Below, piece after piece: positions 1 through 14,100 of a stretch of DNA of 64,000 nucleotides; position 1 is the stretch's first letter, and each line of letters begins with the position of its first letter. Made by a program: the position numbers and the translations under genes. The notes beneath the pieces were generated by a model. It was given only the letters and a program-made list of their open reading frames with translations. It was not told the origin of the DNA and searched no databases. Source of the stretch: Haliclona indistincta (Eukaryota; Porifera; Demospongiae; Haplosclerida; Chalinidae); assembly GCA_964017065.1 (NCBI GenBank), contig OZ024787.1, positions 5,322,301-5,386,300 on the forward strand, in the 5' to 3' direction.

Positions 1-317
1 ACATCTGTGCATTATAATTTTTCACAAACCTGATAGAATAAGAGATTAACAGTCTTTCTGTCAGAGATATCAACACGACCTTCCAATCGCTGAATGCAAC
101 AATAAAATCGATAAGTATTAGTATTGTGGAGCAAGAAACTTTTGTGAGAGAAAATTTTCTCGTAGATAGAACAATAAATTGCCTATTATCATTCTTTTAC
201 GCCAAAAAAGACATTGAAATTAGCTAAAATTAATTTATCTCTCAAAAGTTCTGGCTACATGTAAATCCTGCAATACAAATGGAAAATTTCATGTGTTAGC
301 TGCAAAACTATAATCAA
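1..317. other. AT-rich non-coding stretch, probably myosin intron
   Basis: I see no ORF, exon-like segment or repeat boundary that I can support here. It lies downstream (on the minus strand) of the last recognisable myosin exon, so it is probably intronic, because the FERM domain is unfinished at 1668. Confidence 0.4.
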
Positions 318-1546
318 AGAAAATTAAAAAGATTTCTATCGAAATCAATAGGATGTAGGGTTGTGAAATCTACCACTGGTCCACAATGTAAACTACCCAC
401 AAGGAGCAAGCATGGAATAGTAACACGATTGACTTGCTAACAGACCATAGATCCCTACATCAGTGGCTGCTGTGGTTGGCTATAGCTAACACAGCTATAG
501 TTACTGTTGACTGACACCAGATGTGCATTCAGCTTGTGACAAAATATTGATCTTATGTACAGCCACTGATGTAGGATCTATGGTCTGTTAGCAAGTCAAT
601 CGTGTTACTATTCCATGCTTGTTCCTTGTGGGTAGTTTACATTGTGGACCAGTGGTAGATTTCACAACCCTACATCCTATTGATTTCGATAGAAATCTTT
701 TTAATTTTCTTGTTTGTGTCCTTTTTTCTTTTTCAGTAATGTGCAGTTCAATATCATGGACGTACTGAGCTGTCTTTATTTCCACCATTGGTTTAGTTTT
801 CCTGTTGTTGATGGCTTCTCTTTAATATTAAAAATTTTAAACTTGTAGCTAAGTTATGCTGTACATATCAGCTCGCCTACGCATGCATGCATGCAGTGGA
901 TACGAGCCCCGCCCATACTTGTTTGTGGACCAGTACGACTGTTGTAATTATCTGGCAAGTGCAGAATGGTGATCCTATACAAGCTTACCGTTCTTCGAAG
1001 ACTCCAGACAAATTATTGTTCTCCGTGAACCATACGGCGCGGCGATACTAAAGCTAGTGCTTAGTCACGTGCGCTAACCACTGCTTGGTCACGTGCGTAT
1101 TGCGCAATCACAATAATGGCGTCTAACACTTAGCTGACAATGGATCACGATCGAGAAATCGCGGAATTTATATTGCCGTTACGCTAAAAACAAAGTTCAA
1201 AAGGCACCTGCCAGGAGAATTTCACGACTGTTCGTGGGTGTTTTGGTCTCGGCACTGCTCGCGTAAAGGCGCTAGGCGCGCTGAAGAAAGAAGAAAGAAG
1301 AAGACGAAGATGACGAAACTCGATTTTCACCGTTTCCAGGTTCGTCACTTTAGCATCAATTTCGAGCGATCTCCTTGCTATTGTAAGATGGGGCAACGCC
1401 AGAGAGCAGATCTAAGTGTCTTTGGACGTATAAAAGTCATCACCAGGAGAAATATCAGCGTTTGAACGCTAATACATTGTATGTAGCCGCCATCTTGTTT
1501 TCTCGTTCAACCCTACATAGGGAGACACTACCGTGTCTCCCTAATA
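318..1546 (+). mobile_element. Hairpin element, copy A (palindromic end family)
   Basis: The copy begins with a long hairpin: 318-475 (gaaaattaaaaagattt...) is repeated in inverted form at about 560-711. A roughly 800-bp body follows, ending in the perfect palindrome AGGGAGACAC-TACC-GTGTCTCCCT near 1520-1545. Related copies lie at 8221-10877, 18941-20146, 24067-25183 and 29679-30766. No transposase is visible and the small ORFs are not convincingly coding, so the element is probably non-autonomous. The terminal hairpin followed by CTAA-T recalls Helitron 3' ends, but I cannot assign a superfamily. Confidence 0.7.
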
Positions 1547-1667
1547 CAGGATAAATACCGGTGCAACCGATCCATCCAGATCGGACATTTGTTATGCTCT
1601 GGGCTGGAAATGTGCCTTATTGTTTGTACACAACTACTTGAGTGAATTGTGAATATTGCATTCCCAC

Positions 1668-4600
1668 CTCTTTCCTGACTGTGATGGTCCATGTTGGATC
1701 AGCATAAGAGATTGGAGGTGATGAGAGAGGAGGGAGAAGCGAGGGAGGTAATGAAGGAACTGAGGGTGAGTCTGCTACTGCGTCTGCTGTGAGTTTAGGT
1801 AGCTGAGCAGTTGAGGTAGCACTGGCTAGTTGGATCTGACGCTGCTCGTATAAAGCAATGCTTGACGTTCGTCGTATCACACCGGACATCTGTTGCTTTT
1901 CAGATTGAGCATGTGGAGAAGATAAGGACGGATGCTTCAGAGCACGAGGTGGTAGAGGTTGTGATTCAGGCAGTGGTTTTGAACCCTCTAGTGCAGCTGC
2001 TCTAGATAAAACTGAATTCTTTGATGCAGTTGGTGCCGGCTGTCTACGAAGAAGTCGGTTAGATGAAAGAGCAGTATTATGAGAAATGGGTGGTAATTGG
2101 GGAGTTGATGTTAGCTGTGCTTGAGATTGTGGTAAAGAAGTTTGCTGTGTCATGGAAGATGGTAGTGATGGTGATGGTGGTGGTGGAGGAGGAGGAGGGG
2201 GAGGAGGTGGATGAGATACTTGTTGTGTTGGTAATAGTGAAAGTGGAGGAGAAGGGGGTGGAACAGAACTTGGTGTATCGGTAACAAGAAGAGAACCGCT
2301 CAATGTTGTCTGTCCTTGAAGTGGTGGTAGTTTCTGCCGAGCTAGTAATGGTGGAATACTGGTTCTTGATGTGTCAGCAGCGATTCGAGTTGAGAGAGGT
2401 GGTGAGTGATGGGTTGCTCCGCTTTGTGTGTTAGTAGTGGTACTACTGAGTGGTGACGTTCCAAACAGTTTATCATAGAACTTCAGTTTAGCTGAAAGCG
2501 ATGTGGGTATTGGAGGAGGAGGGGATCTACAAAAACAGAGATTCAAACAAGAGAATGAGTTTTTGCACTATGGGTGATTTTCATTGTTCCTTTTTTCAAA
2601 TACTAGCAGGCCTACAGTGTGTGTCAAAGACTGAAAAGTGTGCATGGTTTAATGCATCAGCAGGTGACAAGTTTTAGTTTCGAGTAATATCTACTATAAT
2701 TATAATCGATTTCAAACTATATCTCTAATGTACATGTACTCACTTTCCTCTTTGCTTGTGCCTTCTCTGCAACCACACAACCTCACAGTCTGTTCTCTCC
2801 TGCGTTCTCTCTCCCATAGCAGCAATAGGCAGTAGACCTAGCTGTTGCTCAGTCAGGGAGATGGCGTCCATTAGGTAGGCATGACTGGGTAGATCTACAT
2901 ACACTGAGCTTGCCTCCAGCACAAGTGACCATGACGACAAGTCACTAATGAACTGAGTGATGCCTCTGACATGAGAGAAGAAAAATAAAAAATATGAGCA
3001 CTGATAACATCCTAATAAAAGTCCATTTCTGTGCAGGTTTCAAGTAAAGAGAGAACATGTCCGGAATTGATCAAGCAAACTTCAAAATTATCTCAACCTC
3101 TGAATACATGTAGTCAGCAGTTGATTAGAACCATGGAAACGTTAAAAGTACCAAATTATTTTTGTGTTAACTTTAATCAAGTGTTTTTGTAGTTAGCTGT
3201 CAGTTTTACTCCTTCCAAATCACAAAATAATTATTGCATGTAATTATTTTGCAACAGCAGGTGATAACCACCCATCCTATAGCCCTACCTGTGTTCCACT
3301 GATCTTGCAGCAACCTCACCAACTGTAGTCCATGAATCCACTGCAACATATAACACTTCTCCTATTGACAGGAGCAAGGAGACTGCTTTAGAGAATCGCT
3401 TATGAACCTACCATCGGAGTATTGGAAAGGCATTGCCATCGTGGTCTGTTTTCGGGCACATTCCCATTCCAGCAGGGATGGTGGCTGGTAGCGTGGGGCC
3501 TGGGAATGAGGACAGCTCAGCAAGCGATGCTGACACAGAGTCCTCAAGGGATCGGGAGCATAACACGAGACATGACTGGAGAGAGAAATCAAAACTACAG
3601 TATGCTTCAACTAAAACAAAATTAGGAAAAATAGTGCTTTTACAAAATAATATTATTTTGAAATGCATAACCAAGTTAACCTCACCTTTTGAAAATCAAA
3701 AACTACGGTGTAATGCCTATTACGATTAATATTTATCACTACAATGCACTGAAATTTGTACGCACATAATGTTGTGCAAATACTTACGTAGACTGCAGAA
3801 GAAATGGAAGTACAAGGGAACCTTCATTGCTACCATTTCTAAAGAAAATTTAATTCTCACTTTACAATAAAGCTGTATAGTCTGCTTGAGGGTGGTATCG
3901 TCCCGACAGCTAGCAACAGTAGTCTCCATCCTCTGGTCAAGCTCTCCTGATCTTTGTTACACCATGTCTGGTTGACGAGCTGAACTAGTAGCTCTTCTCC
4001 TAGCTGTGGATTCTGCTGACCCTGCGAGTGGATGAGTGAGTGGGTGAGTGAGTCCGAGGGTGAGTGAGTGAACAGTAAGTGAGTGAATGAGTGAGCAGTG
4101 AGTGAGTGAGTGGGTGAGTGAGTGAGTGGGTGAGTGAGTCCGAGGGTGAGTGAGTGAACAGTAAGTGAGTGAATGAGTGAGCAGTGAGTGAGTGAGTGGG
4201 TGAGTGAGTGGGTGAGTGAGTGAGCAGTGAGTGAGTGAGTGAGTGAGTGAGTGAGCAGTGAGTGAGTGAATGAGTGAGCAGTGAGTGAGAGTGAGTGAGT
4301 GAATGAGTGAGCAGTGAGTGAGCAGTGAGTGAGAGTGAGTGAGTGAGTGAGTGAGTGAGTGAGTGAATGAGTGATAATAAATTATATTCTCACCATTTTT
4401 ATGATGTAGTTTCCCAAGATCACTTCTCTAGTGCCAGTCAATATCCCTTCCATGTACCGTATTATCTGTAGTCGATAGAAAACGTACAAAAACCATAAAA
4501 ATGATGACGAACCAACCCAATATACCAATGCACCGATAGTCTGCTAACGGACCAATATACCAATGCACCAATAGTCTGCTAACGGACCAATGTACCAATG

Positions 4601-5106
4601 CACCAATAGTTTGCTAACGGACCAATGCACCAATAGTTTGCAATGTATCAATGCACCAATAGTCTGTTAACGGACCAATATACCAATGCACCAATAGTCT
4701 GCTAACGGACCAATGTACCAATGCACCAATAGTTTGCTAACGGACCAATGCACCAATAGTTTGCAATGTATCAATGCACCAATAGTCTGTTAACGGACCA
4801 ATGTACCAATGCACCAATAGTCTGCTAACGGACCAATGTACCAATCGATCAAAGAATCATTGTATCACTACATAAATCCACTGACCAGACTCATCATGAT
4901 CATAGCTGCTTTCTCATCTCTCTTGTTCAGTTGTAGCAGTGAGGTCGGTAGCGGTCGCAGAGCTTTTGCAAACACTCGTCCCTTCTGGAAATAAGTTCCA
5001 GCAAACTTGACAAATGAGTCAGACTCGACACTGTCCGGTAGCGACGGAGCTGACTGAAGGTAATGATGACCTTTAACCTTTCGAAATGAAACAGTTGGAG
5101 ATTCCT
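1668..5106 (-). CDS. MYO15: Myosin tail exons: MyTH4 and first part of FERM with a polyproline insert
   Basis: MyTH4 starts [14 protein letters not shown] (4886-5106), continues [12 protein letters not shown] (4394-4465) and [15 protein letters not shown]...[11 protein letters not shown] (3861-4021). FERM follows: [12 protein letters not shown] and FQYSDG (3412-3575), [17 protein letters not shown] (3289-3361), then 2744-2965 ([10 protein letters not shown]). The last exon in the window (1668-2526) inserts about 270 low-complexity residues with a run of twelve prolines before WTITVRKE, where FERM resumes. A donor at 1667 (gtgggaatg) after RKE suggests the gene continues to the left. One linker of unclear structure lies between 3861 and 3575. 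Confidence 0.8.
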
Positions 5107-8100
5107 CTGTATAGTGGAAGATAAATGACAAGATATGACAAAAGGTGACTAACGTTTAGCAGAGGTCAGCAGTGAGACCAGATCCATTGGTATGTTGCAG
5201 TCACTCATGTTCTCGTCCTTGGTAGTATTGCTTGCTGCTACAGTGCTTGACTTGGCGAATGAGCTCTTCAGTATCTTGTCCTCATCTTTCCACTTCTCCT
5301 GTAATCTCTGCAATCAATAGCGTACTAAGGACTAGTTCACAATGCGTCACAAAGCTTAGCAATGCGACCCACGCGGCGGTAAAAATCTTTCACAATGCGT
5401 CGCGAGGAGTATGCAGAACAGTGAAACACATGTACTTTACCCGCCGCATGAGGATAGAAATGAGTTCTATTTCTTGCTGTCAATGCGGCCTATATTGTGA
5501 ACTAGGCTTAAGAACTCTGAAATTTAAAAGTTGGAAACAAATGCACTGTGACAGACTCTCCTAAAATATGAATTAAGCTGTCTATTGCTGGTATGTGTAT
5601 TGCTGTTTTTATCCTACTTGAATGCCTGTCCCACATGTGCAAACAACTACTTCTTCTGATAACAAGCAGTTTACCTTCAGGAATGGTTTGTGGTGTTTCC
5701 ACATTCTCCAGGTAGCCTGTATTCTGATCACACCTTGTCTCAGCTTAACAAACCTCCTTCTACACATGACACAAGAGAACTGCTCAGTACAGCTCATCAC
5801 GAAAAGTGCTAGCATTTAAGCTGACCTATCCAGCCAAGCTCTTGTGTACCTCTGAACGACTAACACTGCTGTACGTAATCTCTGATAGTTAGACCTAGCC
5901 AGGAACCCTCTAACCTGCAGAGCACCACAACAATTGACAAAGATACAGTACTACATTTCCAATACTAGAGTTCTAAAGACGGACTGGGAGGCTGGAGAGA
6001 GATATGCTTGCTGTTGAGTAGACAGCTGTAATTTGTTGTATCAAGACAAGTTATCATATCCTAGCCATGATCATATCCTAGACAAGTTAGAAGGTACTAT
6101 CAGAAGGCACTATACTACCTCAATGCTTTCCAATACTAGAGTTCTAAAGAACACATACCCCAGATGAGTTCCAAAATGTACTACATGTACACTCTAATGC
6201 TACATGTAGTTGATACATTGTAATGTCTGACCATTTTCTGTATTTTGGTAATAGTAGCTCCGAGCATGTATGACTTCATCTGCCTCAGTTGTTGCTCTGC
6301 ACTCTCCTTCAGAAACACCTATAGCAATAATGTTAGTTCAATAGCTGGTTTAAGTGTAGCTTGTTTACTGACCTTGGTGGCTCCGATCTGATAGCGTGAA
6401 GCAAGGACTGCTTGCAGCCTCCTCATGAGCGAGACCACCTCACGTCTCATAGCACTACCCTTGATAGGAGAGGAAGATGGACTGGGGGGCTGCAGGGAGT
6501 TATGCTTGCTGTTGAGTAGACAGCTGTACCTGCAGTGAACACAGCCCGTTAGCAGGCATTGCCGCATTAGCTAGGTTCACATTGTAGACCGCACTATAAT
6601 ATACTTGTGTATGCCAGCTGGTAACCAGGACAGCGAGGCACAACCTACTTTTACAGCTGGCAACTGATAAGCGTCGATCGTAAGCACACGCGAAGAATTG
6701 AGCTTCTAGGATCAGCTGGGAGATCTGTTTGGCTACATTCAGCCAGTAGGACCAATCAGGGACCATGTAGAGGCGATCCTTACAGGTTTGGAGAACAAAG
6801 ATGAAGAAGCGGACCAGCTGGAGCTCGCCATTGATGCTGCTGTGAGAATCGCTGGCGACATCATCATGGCAGAAAAGTTCGGTAGGCTTTGTGAAGTTGC
6901 TGTGAAAAGAGAGGAAGCCATCCAAAGAGCCATTGAACGCGGCGACAGGCACCCAGTAGATGGCGACCCACAGCTCATGCTTACTTCGTCAAGCAGGCAA
7001 TGAATGATAATTTTGGCAACTACAGACGTTTTATTACTTACAGCGGTTTCATGACTTCTTGCAAGGAAAAAGCGTAGAGCGTAAAGCGTAGAGCGTGACC
7101 TGTTAATTCGCTAAGTCCTTGAAATGCATTCTTTGGCCCGGATCGATTGAGCTAGCGCGCGCTATAAGCGCGCGGTAAGTTCGTACGAATCGAATTAGCC
7201 TCGTGACCGTACCAGGCTCGTATTAGAGCCTGGTCACGAGGCTAGAATCGAATGTAAGGTAAAGAGGCGGAGTCCGATCTAAACCAGGCCACGTGGCGCG
7301 TGTAGCTAGCTCGACGTGTAGCCTTCAACTATGGATCAATCGTGGCGCTATTCGCCCTGGGCTCCATTCCCTGGCTACTATCAACCCTCTTCTTTTGGTG
7401 CTGGTCTTAGTAATCATCCATCTAACTTGGCTGTTGGCTGCGATGGCCTCGTACGTCAAGTCCAGTGCTTCGAGCCATGTTGGTACACCATGCGCCATCT
7501 TAGATCATCAGGATAAGCGCTGAACCGCGTTGGCTCACAAGTCGTGCGAACAGCCATATTGAATAGATCAGTAAGTTAAGGGCCGCAGAGCTTTACTTGA
7601 CTCGAACTCGATCGACCATACCGCACCGTTTACGCTAGCGCTCCAGATGACGTTAATATAACTCGCACTCGAAGTGCTAACGATTCATAATGAACGGTAT
7701 TCATTAACATTTCAATGGCTTCCCGGCAAGAAGACATGAAACCGCTGTATTGCAAGGAAGATTTTGAGTGTAAAGCGTCACCTTGCAGTCACTAATGTGT
7801 CAAATCACTGGTATTTATTCACACAATGGAGCATGTTGATACTTAAAGACTTAATGACATTTTAACTCATTAGGTGCTCCACGCTTTACGGTCTATGCTC
7901 TACGGTTTACGCTTTATCCTTGCAAGAAGTAATAAAACCGCTGTACGTCATTAAGTCTTTGATCATGCTCCCAGTGATTTGACACAGTAGTGACTGCAAG
8001 GTGACGCTTTACACTCAAAAATCTTCCTTGCAAGAAGTACATGTAATAAAACCACTGTATAGTTTTGGAGATTCTCACCAAGCTGCGGAAGTAACTGATC

Positions 8101-11100
8101 ATGCAGCAGAAATACGCCCACCAAGTGCAAGTCCACCTGAAGTTACTATAGGACAGCTGTTCCACAGCAATGATTAAGAACCAAGAGCTGTTTCTGAGCC
8201 AGTGCGAGATCATCATGTTATTAGGGAGACACGGTAGTGTCTCCCTATGTAGGGTTGAACGAGAAAACAAGATGGCGGCTACATACAATGTATTAGCGTT
8301 CAAACGCTGATATTTCGCCTGGCCTGGTGATGAATTTTATACGTCCAAAGACACTTAAATCTGCTATCTGGCGTTGCCCCATCTTACAGTAGCAAGGAGA
8401 TTGCTCGAGATTGTTACTAAAGTGACGAACCTGGAAACGGTGAAAATCGAGTTTCGTCATCTTCGTCTTCTTCTTTCTTCTTTCTTTCTTTCTTCCACTC
8501 GCCTAGCACCTTTACGTGAGCAGTGCCGAGACCAAAACACCCACGAACAGTCGTGAAATTCTCCTGGCATGTGCCTTTTGAACTTAGTTTTTAGCGCAAC
8601 GGCGATATAAATTCCGCGATTTCTCGATCGTGATCCATTGTCAGCTAAGTGTTAGACGCCATTAATAATTAATTTTATTATTATAGTGATTGCGCAATAC
8701 GCACGTGACCAAGCTGTGGTTAGCGCACGTGACCAAGCACAAGCTTGAGTATCGCCACGCGCACGCGCGCCGTATACAGTGCTTCCCGCTTAGAGAGTCC
8801 AATTGTGATGTTTTTACATATTATGCTGTAAAACTTTTATCAAAGGTAATACAATCTTCAAATCTGGTCTGAAGCATGGTATATCATTGTAGACTATGTG
8901 CATCAAATATGACAGCTCACAACCAACTATTGCAAAAGTTATCAACTATTAATTATAGGTCACTGGCTAAGCTCAGTAGCTGAAGTTTTTAGGCTTGGAA
9001 ATGGCTATTTGGCTTAGTTAAGAAAATTCACTTTACACACAGCTCACAGAATGGCCCATCTTTCACTATAGCAAGTTTGCAAGCTCAACTTCCTTGCACA
9101 ACGTTTTACGGTACAGAAATGCACCAAAAACGTGTGTTTTTGGAGTCACTGAAGTTTTTAGGCTTGCATTTGCGCATTTTTGCGAGTTAAGAACACAGAT
9201 TTGTGCAATGGATAGCCAGATACCTGAACTTTTCACCTGCGTTGGAATTATAAGCGTAGCTTAAACCATGAGCGCACACGATCGTCGAGAAAGTGCAGTT
9301 CTGCTGTTCTTCGTCGCGTTAATGAGATTCATCTAGAGAAAGTAGTTTATCGATGACTCGTTTCCGCTCGCGCAGGGCCGCTTTTGTTGACCGGTGACAA
9401 GATGGCTGCTGATCGAAAGCCCTGGTTTCGCTTCGTTCTCGGTCAGTTGCAGTTTTACCGGATAAAAAGTCGATCATTTTGTTAAACAATTGCAACTGAT
9501 CGAGAACGAAGCAAAACTAGGGCTGTCAATCAGCAGCCATCTTGTCACCGGTCAACAAAAGCGGCCCTGCGCGAGCGGAAACGAGTCATCGATAAACTAC
9601 TTTCTCTAGATGAATCTCATTAACGCGACGAAGAACAGCAGAACTGCACTTTCTCGACGATCGTGTGCGCTCATGGTTTTAGCTACGCTTATAATTCCAA
9701 CGCAGGTGAAAAGTTCAGGTATCTGGCTATCCATTGCACAAATCTGTGTTCTTAACTCGCAAAAATGCGCAAATGCAAGCCTAAAAACTTCAGTGACTCC
9801 CAAAACACACGTTTTTGGTGCATTTCTGTACCGTAAAACGTTGTGCAAGGAAGTTGAGCTTGCAAACTTGCTGTAGTGAAAGATGAGCCATTCTGTGAGC
9901 TGTGTGTAAAGTGAATTTTCTTAACTCAGCCAAATAGCCATTTCCAAGCCTAAAAACTTCAGCTACTGAGCTTAGCCAGTGACCAATAATTAATAGTTGA
10001 TAACTTTTGCAATAGTTGGTTGTGAGCTGTCATACTTGATGCACATAATCTACAATGATATACCATACTTCAGACCAGATTTGAAGATTGTATTACCTTT
10101 GATAAAATGTTTACAGCATATTATGTAAAAACATCACAATTGGACTCTCTAAGCGGGAAGCACTGTAGATCACGGAGAACACATATTTGTCTGGAGTCTT
10201 CGAAGAACGGTAAGCTAGCAAGCGCAGAATCACCGTTCTGCCTTGCCAGATAATTATAACCGCCGTAAGCAAGTGTGGGCGGGGCTCGTATGCACTGTAT
10301 TCATGCATGCGTAGGCGAGCTGATATCTACAGCATAAGAATTACTTACCTACACGTTTAAAATTGTTAATAATAAAGAAAAGCCATCAACAACAGGAAAA
10401 CCAAACCAATGGTGGAAACAAAGATGGCACAGTAATTGCTTGATATTGAACTGCACTTCACTGAAAAAGAAAAAGGACACAAACAAGAAAATTAAAAAGA
10501 TTTCTATCGAAATCAAAAGGATGTAGGGTTGTGAAATCTACCACTGGTCAACAATGTAAACTAACAAGGAACAAGCATGGAATGGTAACACGAAGTTACA
10601 CGATTGCCTTGCTAACAGACCATAGATCCCTACATCAGTGGCTGTACATAAGCTGTCACAAGCTGAATGCACGTCAGGTGTCAGTCAACAGCAACAAGCT
10701 AAGCTGAACTAGCTATAGTCAACTACAGCAGCCACTGATGTAGGGATCTATGGTCTGTTAGCAAGGCAATCGTGTTACCATTCCATGCTTGTTCCTTGTT
10801 AGTTTACATTGTTGACCAGTGGTAGATTTCACAACCCTACATCCTTTTGATTTCGATACAAATCTTTTTAATATTCTTGTTAACAATGGTGTGCGAGAGA
10901 AAAATGATCAAAGAATTCTGCGCAAACATCGACTCAAAGAGCTGATTTTCAATGGATACATAACGAACAGGAATCCATCCATTCAGATTCAGATAAGAAA
11001 TCCATTCAGTGAAGTTATTGACAAGTTTATAATGGATACAACTGTGTTCACGCCAGCAGGAGAAATCCACCGAGAAGAAAACGCTAGTAGATATGGTAAA

Positions 11101-14100
11101 GGCTTACTTGAAATAGCAATGAAGTTATTGTTAAGATTTTTATCAAGTCTATCGAAAGCTGCACAATATCCCAGCATAGATTTATTATCAAATCAAGACT
11201 ACACACAAAGCAACTAAAACTATACCTTTTACTATAACTTATTCGTACATGCAAAGACACACAATCACATGTATGCTGTATTAGTGTGTGGTGTCCTTAT
11301 CTATCTAGCTGCTAGATCCTCTCTACTAGAGGAGGAGTTTCAATGCATAGCTTGTGGTGATTTTGAGCATAATAGCAGTCATGAAGAAGGTATTGCAGCT
11401 AGACTAGAGGCACCTTTGATCGGCACTTAACTGTGATGTCTATACCTTTGTAGGAAGAGAGGGAAGGTCAGTCTAATAGGATAACCAGCTCTCCTAATCC
11501 TGATGGTCTCCATCATACCAGAGTATCGTAACTGCTCCATTACCACGCTGTCATCAAATACACCAGGAGCCTGTACAAGAGAGAGAGAGAGAGAGTGAGT
11601 GAGTGAGTGAGTGAGTGAGTGAGTGAGTGAGTGAGTGAGTGAGTGAGTGAGTGAGTGAGTGAGTGAGTGAGTGAGCAATACTGTGGAAAATTGTGTGTAG
11701 AGAGAGAGTAAGAGCTGACTGAGCTGCAGTGCATTGTCGATGTAATTTACCTTTTGTGTGTTTGGTTTGATGCACCTCACAAAGTAGGGACGACATCTAC
11801 ACATAACGATAAAAAATAAGTATAGTTCATGTATACTGCTTAAGTGCATCAAAGTACTGCCAGTTCTATAATCATCACAAAGCACAAACAAGAAAGTCAG
11901 TCGTCCACTTTAATAAGTCTGTTACGTTAAAACACAAGCTACATACTGTACGTGCCCGACAGCACTCGGTAAGGGGTCTCATATAGCACACAGTACTGTT
12001 TCATAACTGAAGTGTTACCATAGAGACAAACACTTTAAACTCAAAATAATGCTTTAAAATAACTCTTTGATAGAAATCAAACATTCAAGCCGATTCAGAC
12101 TAAATTTACTCGTTCACTCACTCACTCGTTCACTCACTTACTCGTTCACTCACTCACTCACTCACTCGCTTACTTGTTCATGGTTGCTAGCAGTGAGCCG
12201 AGTGAGTCGGCAAATTTGGAAGCTACAGTGATCGCCTTCTTCCTCCCTCTGGCTCCACCAGCATTCTCCACTTCAATCAGTAGTAGCTGTGATATGAACT
12301 ACAAGAAGCAGACAAAATTAACCACTATGCAAATTAACCACTACAGTACTTTTGAAAGTGATGTAACTAATAGATCAAGTACGAGTCCGATTCTGCTCTA
12401 TTTCTACCAAACCACATTGTATATCAAGTGTTATTCTGGTTTACCTGTGACTTGCTCTCTCGTAGAAGCAGAAGCAAATCTGGTGTTAATGAGTCACGAT
12501 TCTTCTCAAGAAATCCCTTTACCTACAATAGAAGAGAGATACATTGAATAGAACAGAAACCACACTGATGTACATGCATGTACTCACGTACAGTTTACAA
12601 TAGTCAAGCTATAGTATGTGTGTTGTGTGATTGCATACCTCATACCACACCTCTCCGGCGTAATGGCGGATACCAAACCGCTCCTTCTTCTGTCTGGGAT
12701 GTACGTAATGAGGATGAGTAGAGTGTTCACTGTGACACTTGTCAAGGAATGAGACATCACCACCCTGTGGGTGAGAGAGGGAGGGAGTGAGTGAGTGAGT
12801 GAGTGAGTGAGTGAGAGAGTGAGTGAGTGAGTGAGTGAGTGAGTGAGAGAGTGAGTGAGCGAGCGAGCGAGCGAGTGATTGAATGAGTGAGTGAGTGAGT
12901 GAGTGAGTGAGTGAGTGAGTGAGTGAGTGAGTGAGTGAGTGAGTGAGTGAGTGAGTGAGTGAGTGAGTGAGTGAGTGAGTGAGTGAGCGAGTGATTGAGT
13001 GAGTGAGCAAAGGACAAAAAAATGATGTCTCATATTCCTCTCACTCTCTGCCAAGTATTTTAGCACGACCAAACTCCACGTTGCTAGGTGTGTGCTAACT
13101 TCAAAAACCAAAAAAGGCGATCCTGCCAGGATTTGAACCTGGAATCTTCTGATCCGTAGTCAGACGCCTTATCCGTTGGGCCACAGGACCCGCACAATAT
13201 CTTCACTAACAGCATGCTAACAGCACTTCTAAAACTGATGGTAGTAAGAACAACATCAAAGTTTTATCATCCACTACCTAACTTGTGATATGTTGTCATG
13301 GCACTGATGATGTAAACTGTATAACTACCATATAGCAGAAAATTTTCACAAATTTCGCGAATTACAGGCTATTCACAAAATATTATAAGTGAATGTCTGT
13401 TGACAAAGATAGGATAATAGCGCTGAATCACGAAAATATTTGCGAAATACTCTATCCTGTGCATTTGTGAAAATTTTCACCCTTAAAAATTTTCCGCTAT
13501 ACGGTATGTTCTTATGATTTAGTGTAGACAAATGTTGTACGTTAACATTCGAAATTAAAGTAAGCATAGTCCATGGTTTTACAGGACCACACACAATAAC
13601 ATCAAGTGTTATTAAAACCAATAGCCTCAGTATGTAGCTAGTTGATACCATTGGTTCTGCTGTACTAGTACATGTACGTACGTGGAGTAGGTCTGTTAGT
13701 AATGGTGTCTAGAGACTTGGTGGTTCTACTGATAGTATGTGTTGGGATCAATACTGGATCAGCAGGTGAGATAGCGACTACACCTTATAAACAGAACTTT
13801 GCCTGTTTTTATGCAGAATATTGTCAAAATGGACAGTATGATGACAGTGTATGTGAATTTAAAGCTACTGACATCACTTCATTCTGTGTGTCAGCTACAA
13901 TGCAGTGCTGGAACAGAAAGTGTTCCACTTCTATAAACAGTGCATCTCGTTCATGTTACTTCGATAACATACATGTAGCTACTATATCGACTCCTATTCA
14001 ATGCTGCTTCTGCAATGACAGCACTATCCGTCTTGTGCCAATGCCGCCATGGTGGGACTGCGAGATTGTGACCACTACAATCACACCGTCACTAACTTCA

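Noticed and set aside
1184..1465. Conserved ORFs in the hairpin elements ([15 protein letters not shown] and its opposite)
   Set aside because: They are present in several copies only because the element is repeated; frames are interrupted in other copies and no transposase motif is present.
1520..1547. Helitron 3' end
   Set aside because: The hairpin and CTAA-T are suggestive, but the hairpin overlaps the terminus, and no 5' TC end or AT insertion site could be shown, so I did not assign the class.
9606..9876. Overlapping 80- and 88-codon ORFs on opposite strands
   Set aside because: They lie in one arm of the giant palindrome; chance openness in a non-coding element.
4026..13010. CRISPR-like or regulatory arrays
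   Set aside because: The regular units are tetranucleotide microsatellites without spacers, in a eukaryotic intron context.
12584..13111. Minus-strand ORF with a long Ser-Leu-Thr-His repeat
   Set aside because: It is translation of the (TCAC)n intron array running into real myosin exon 12639-12764; only the exon is coding.
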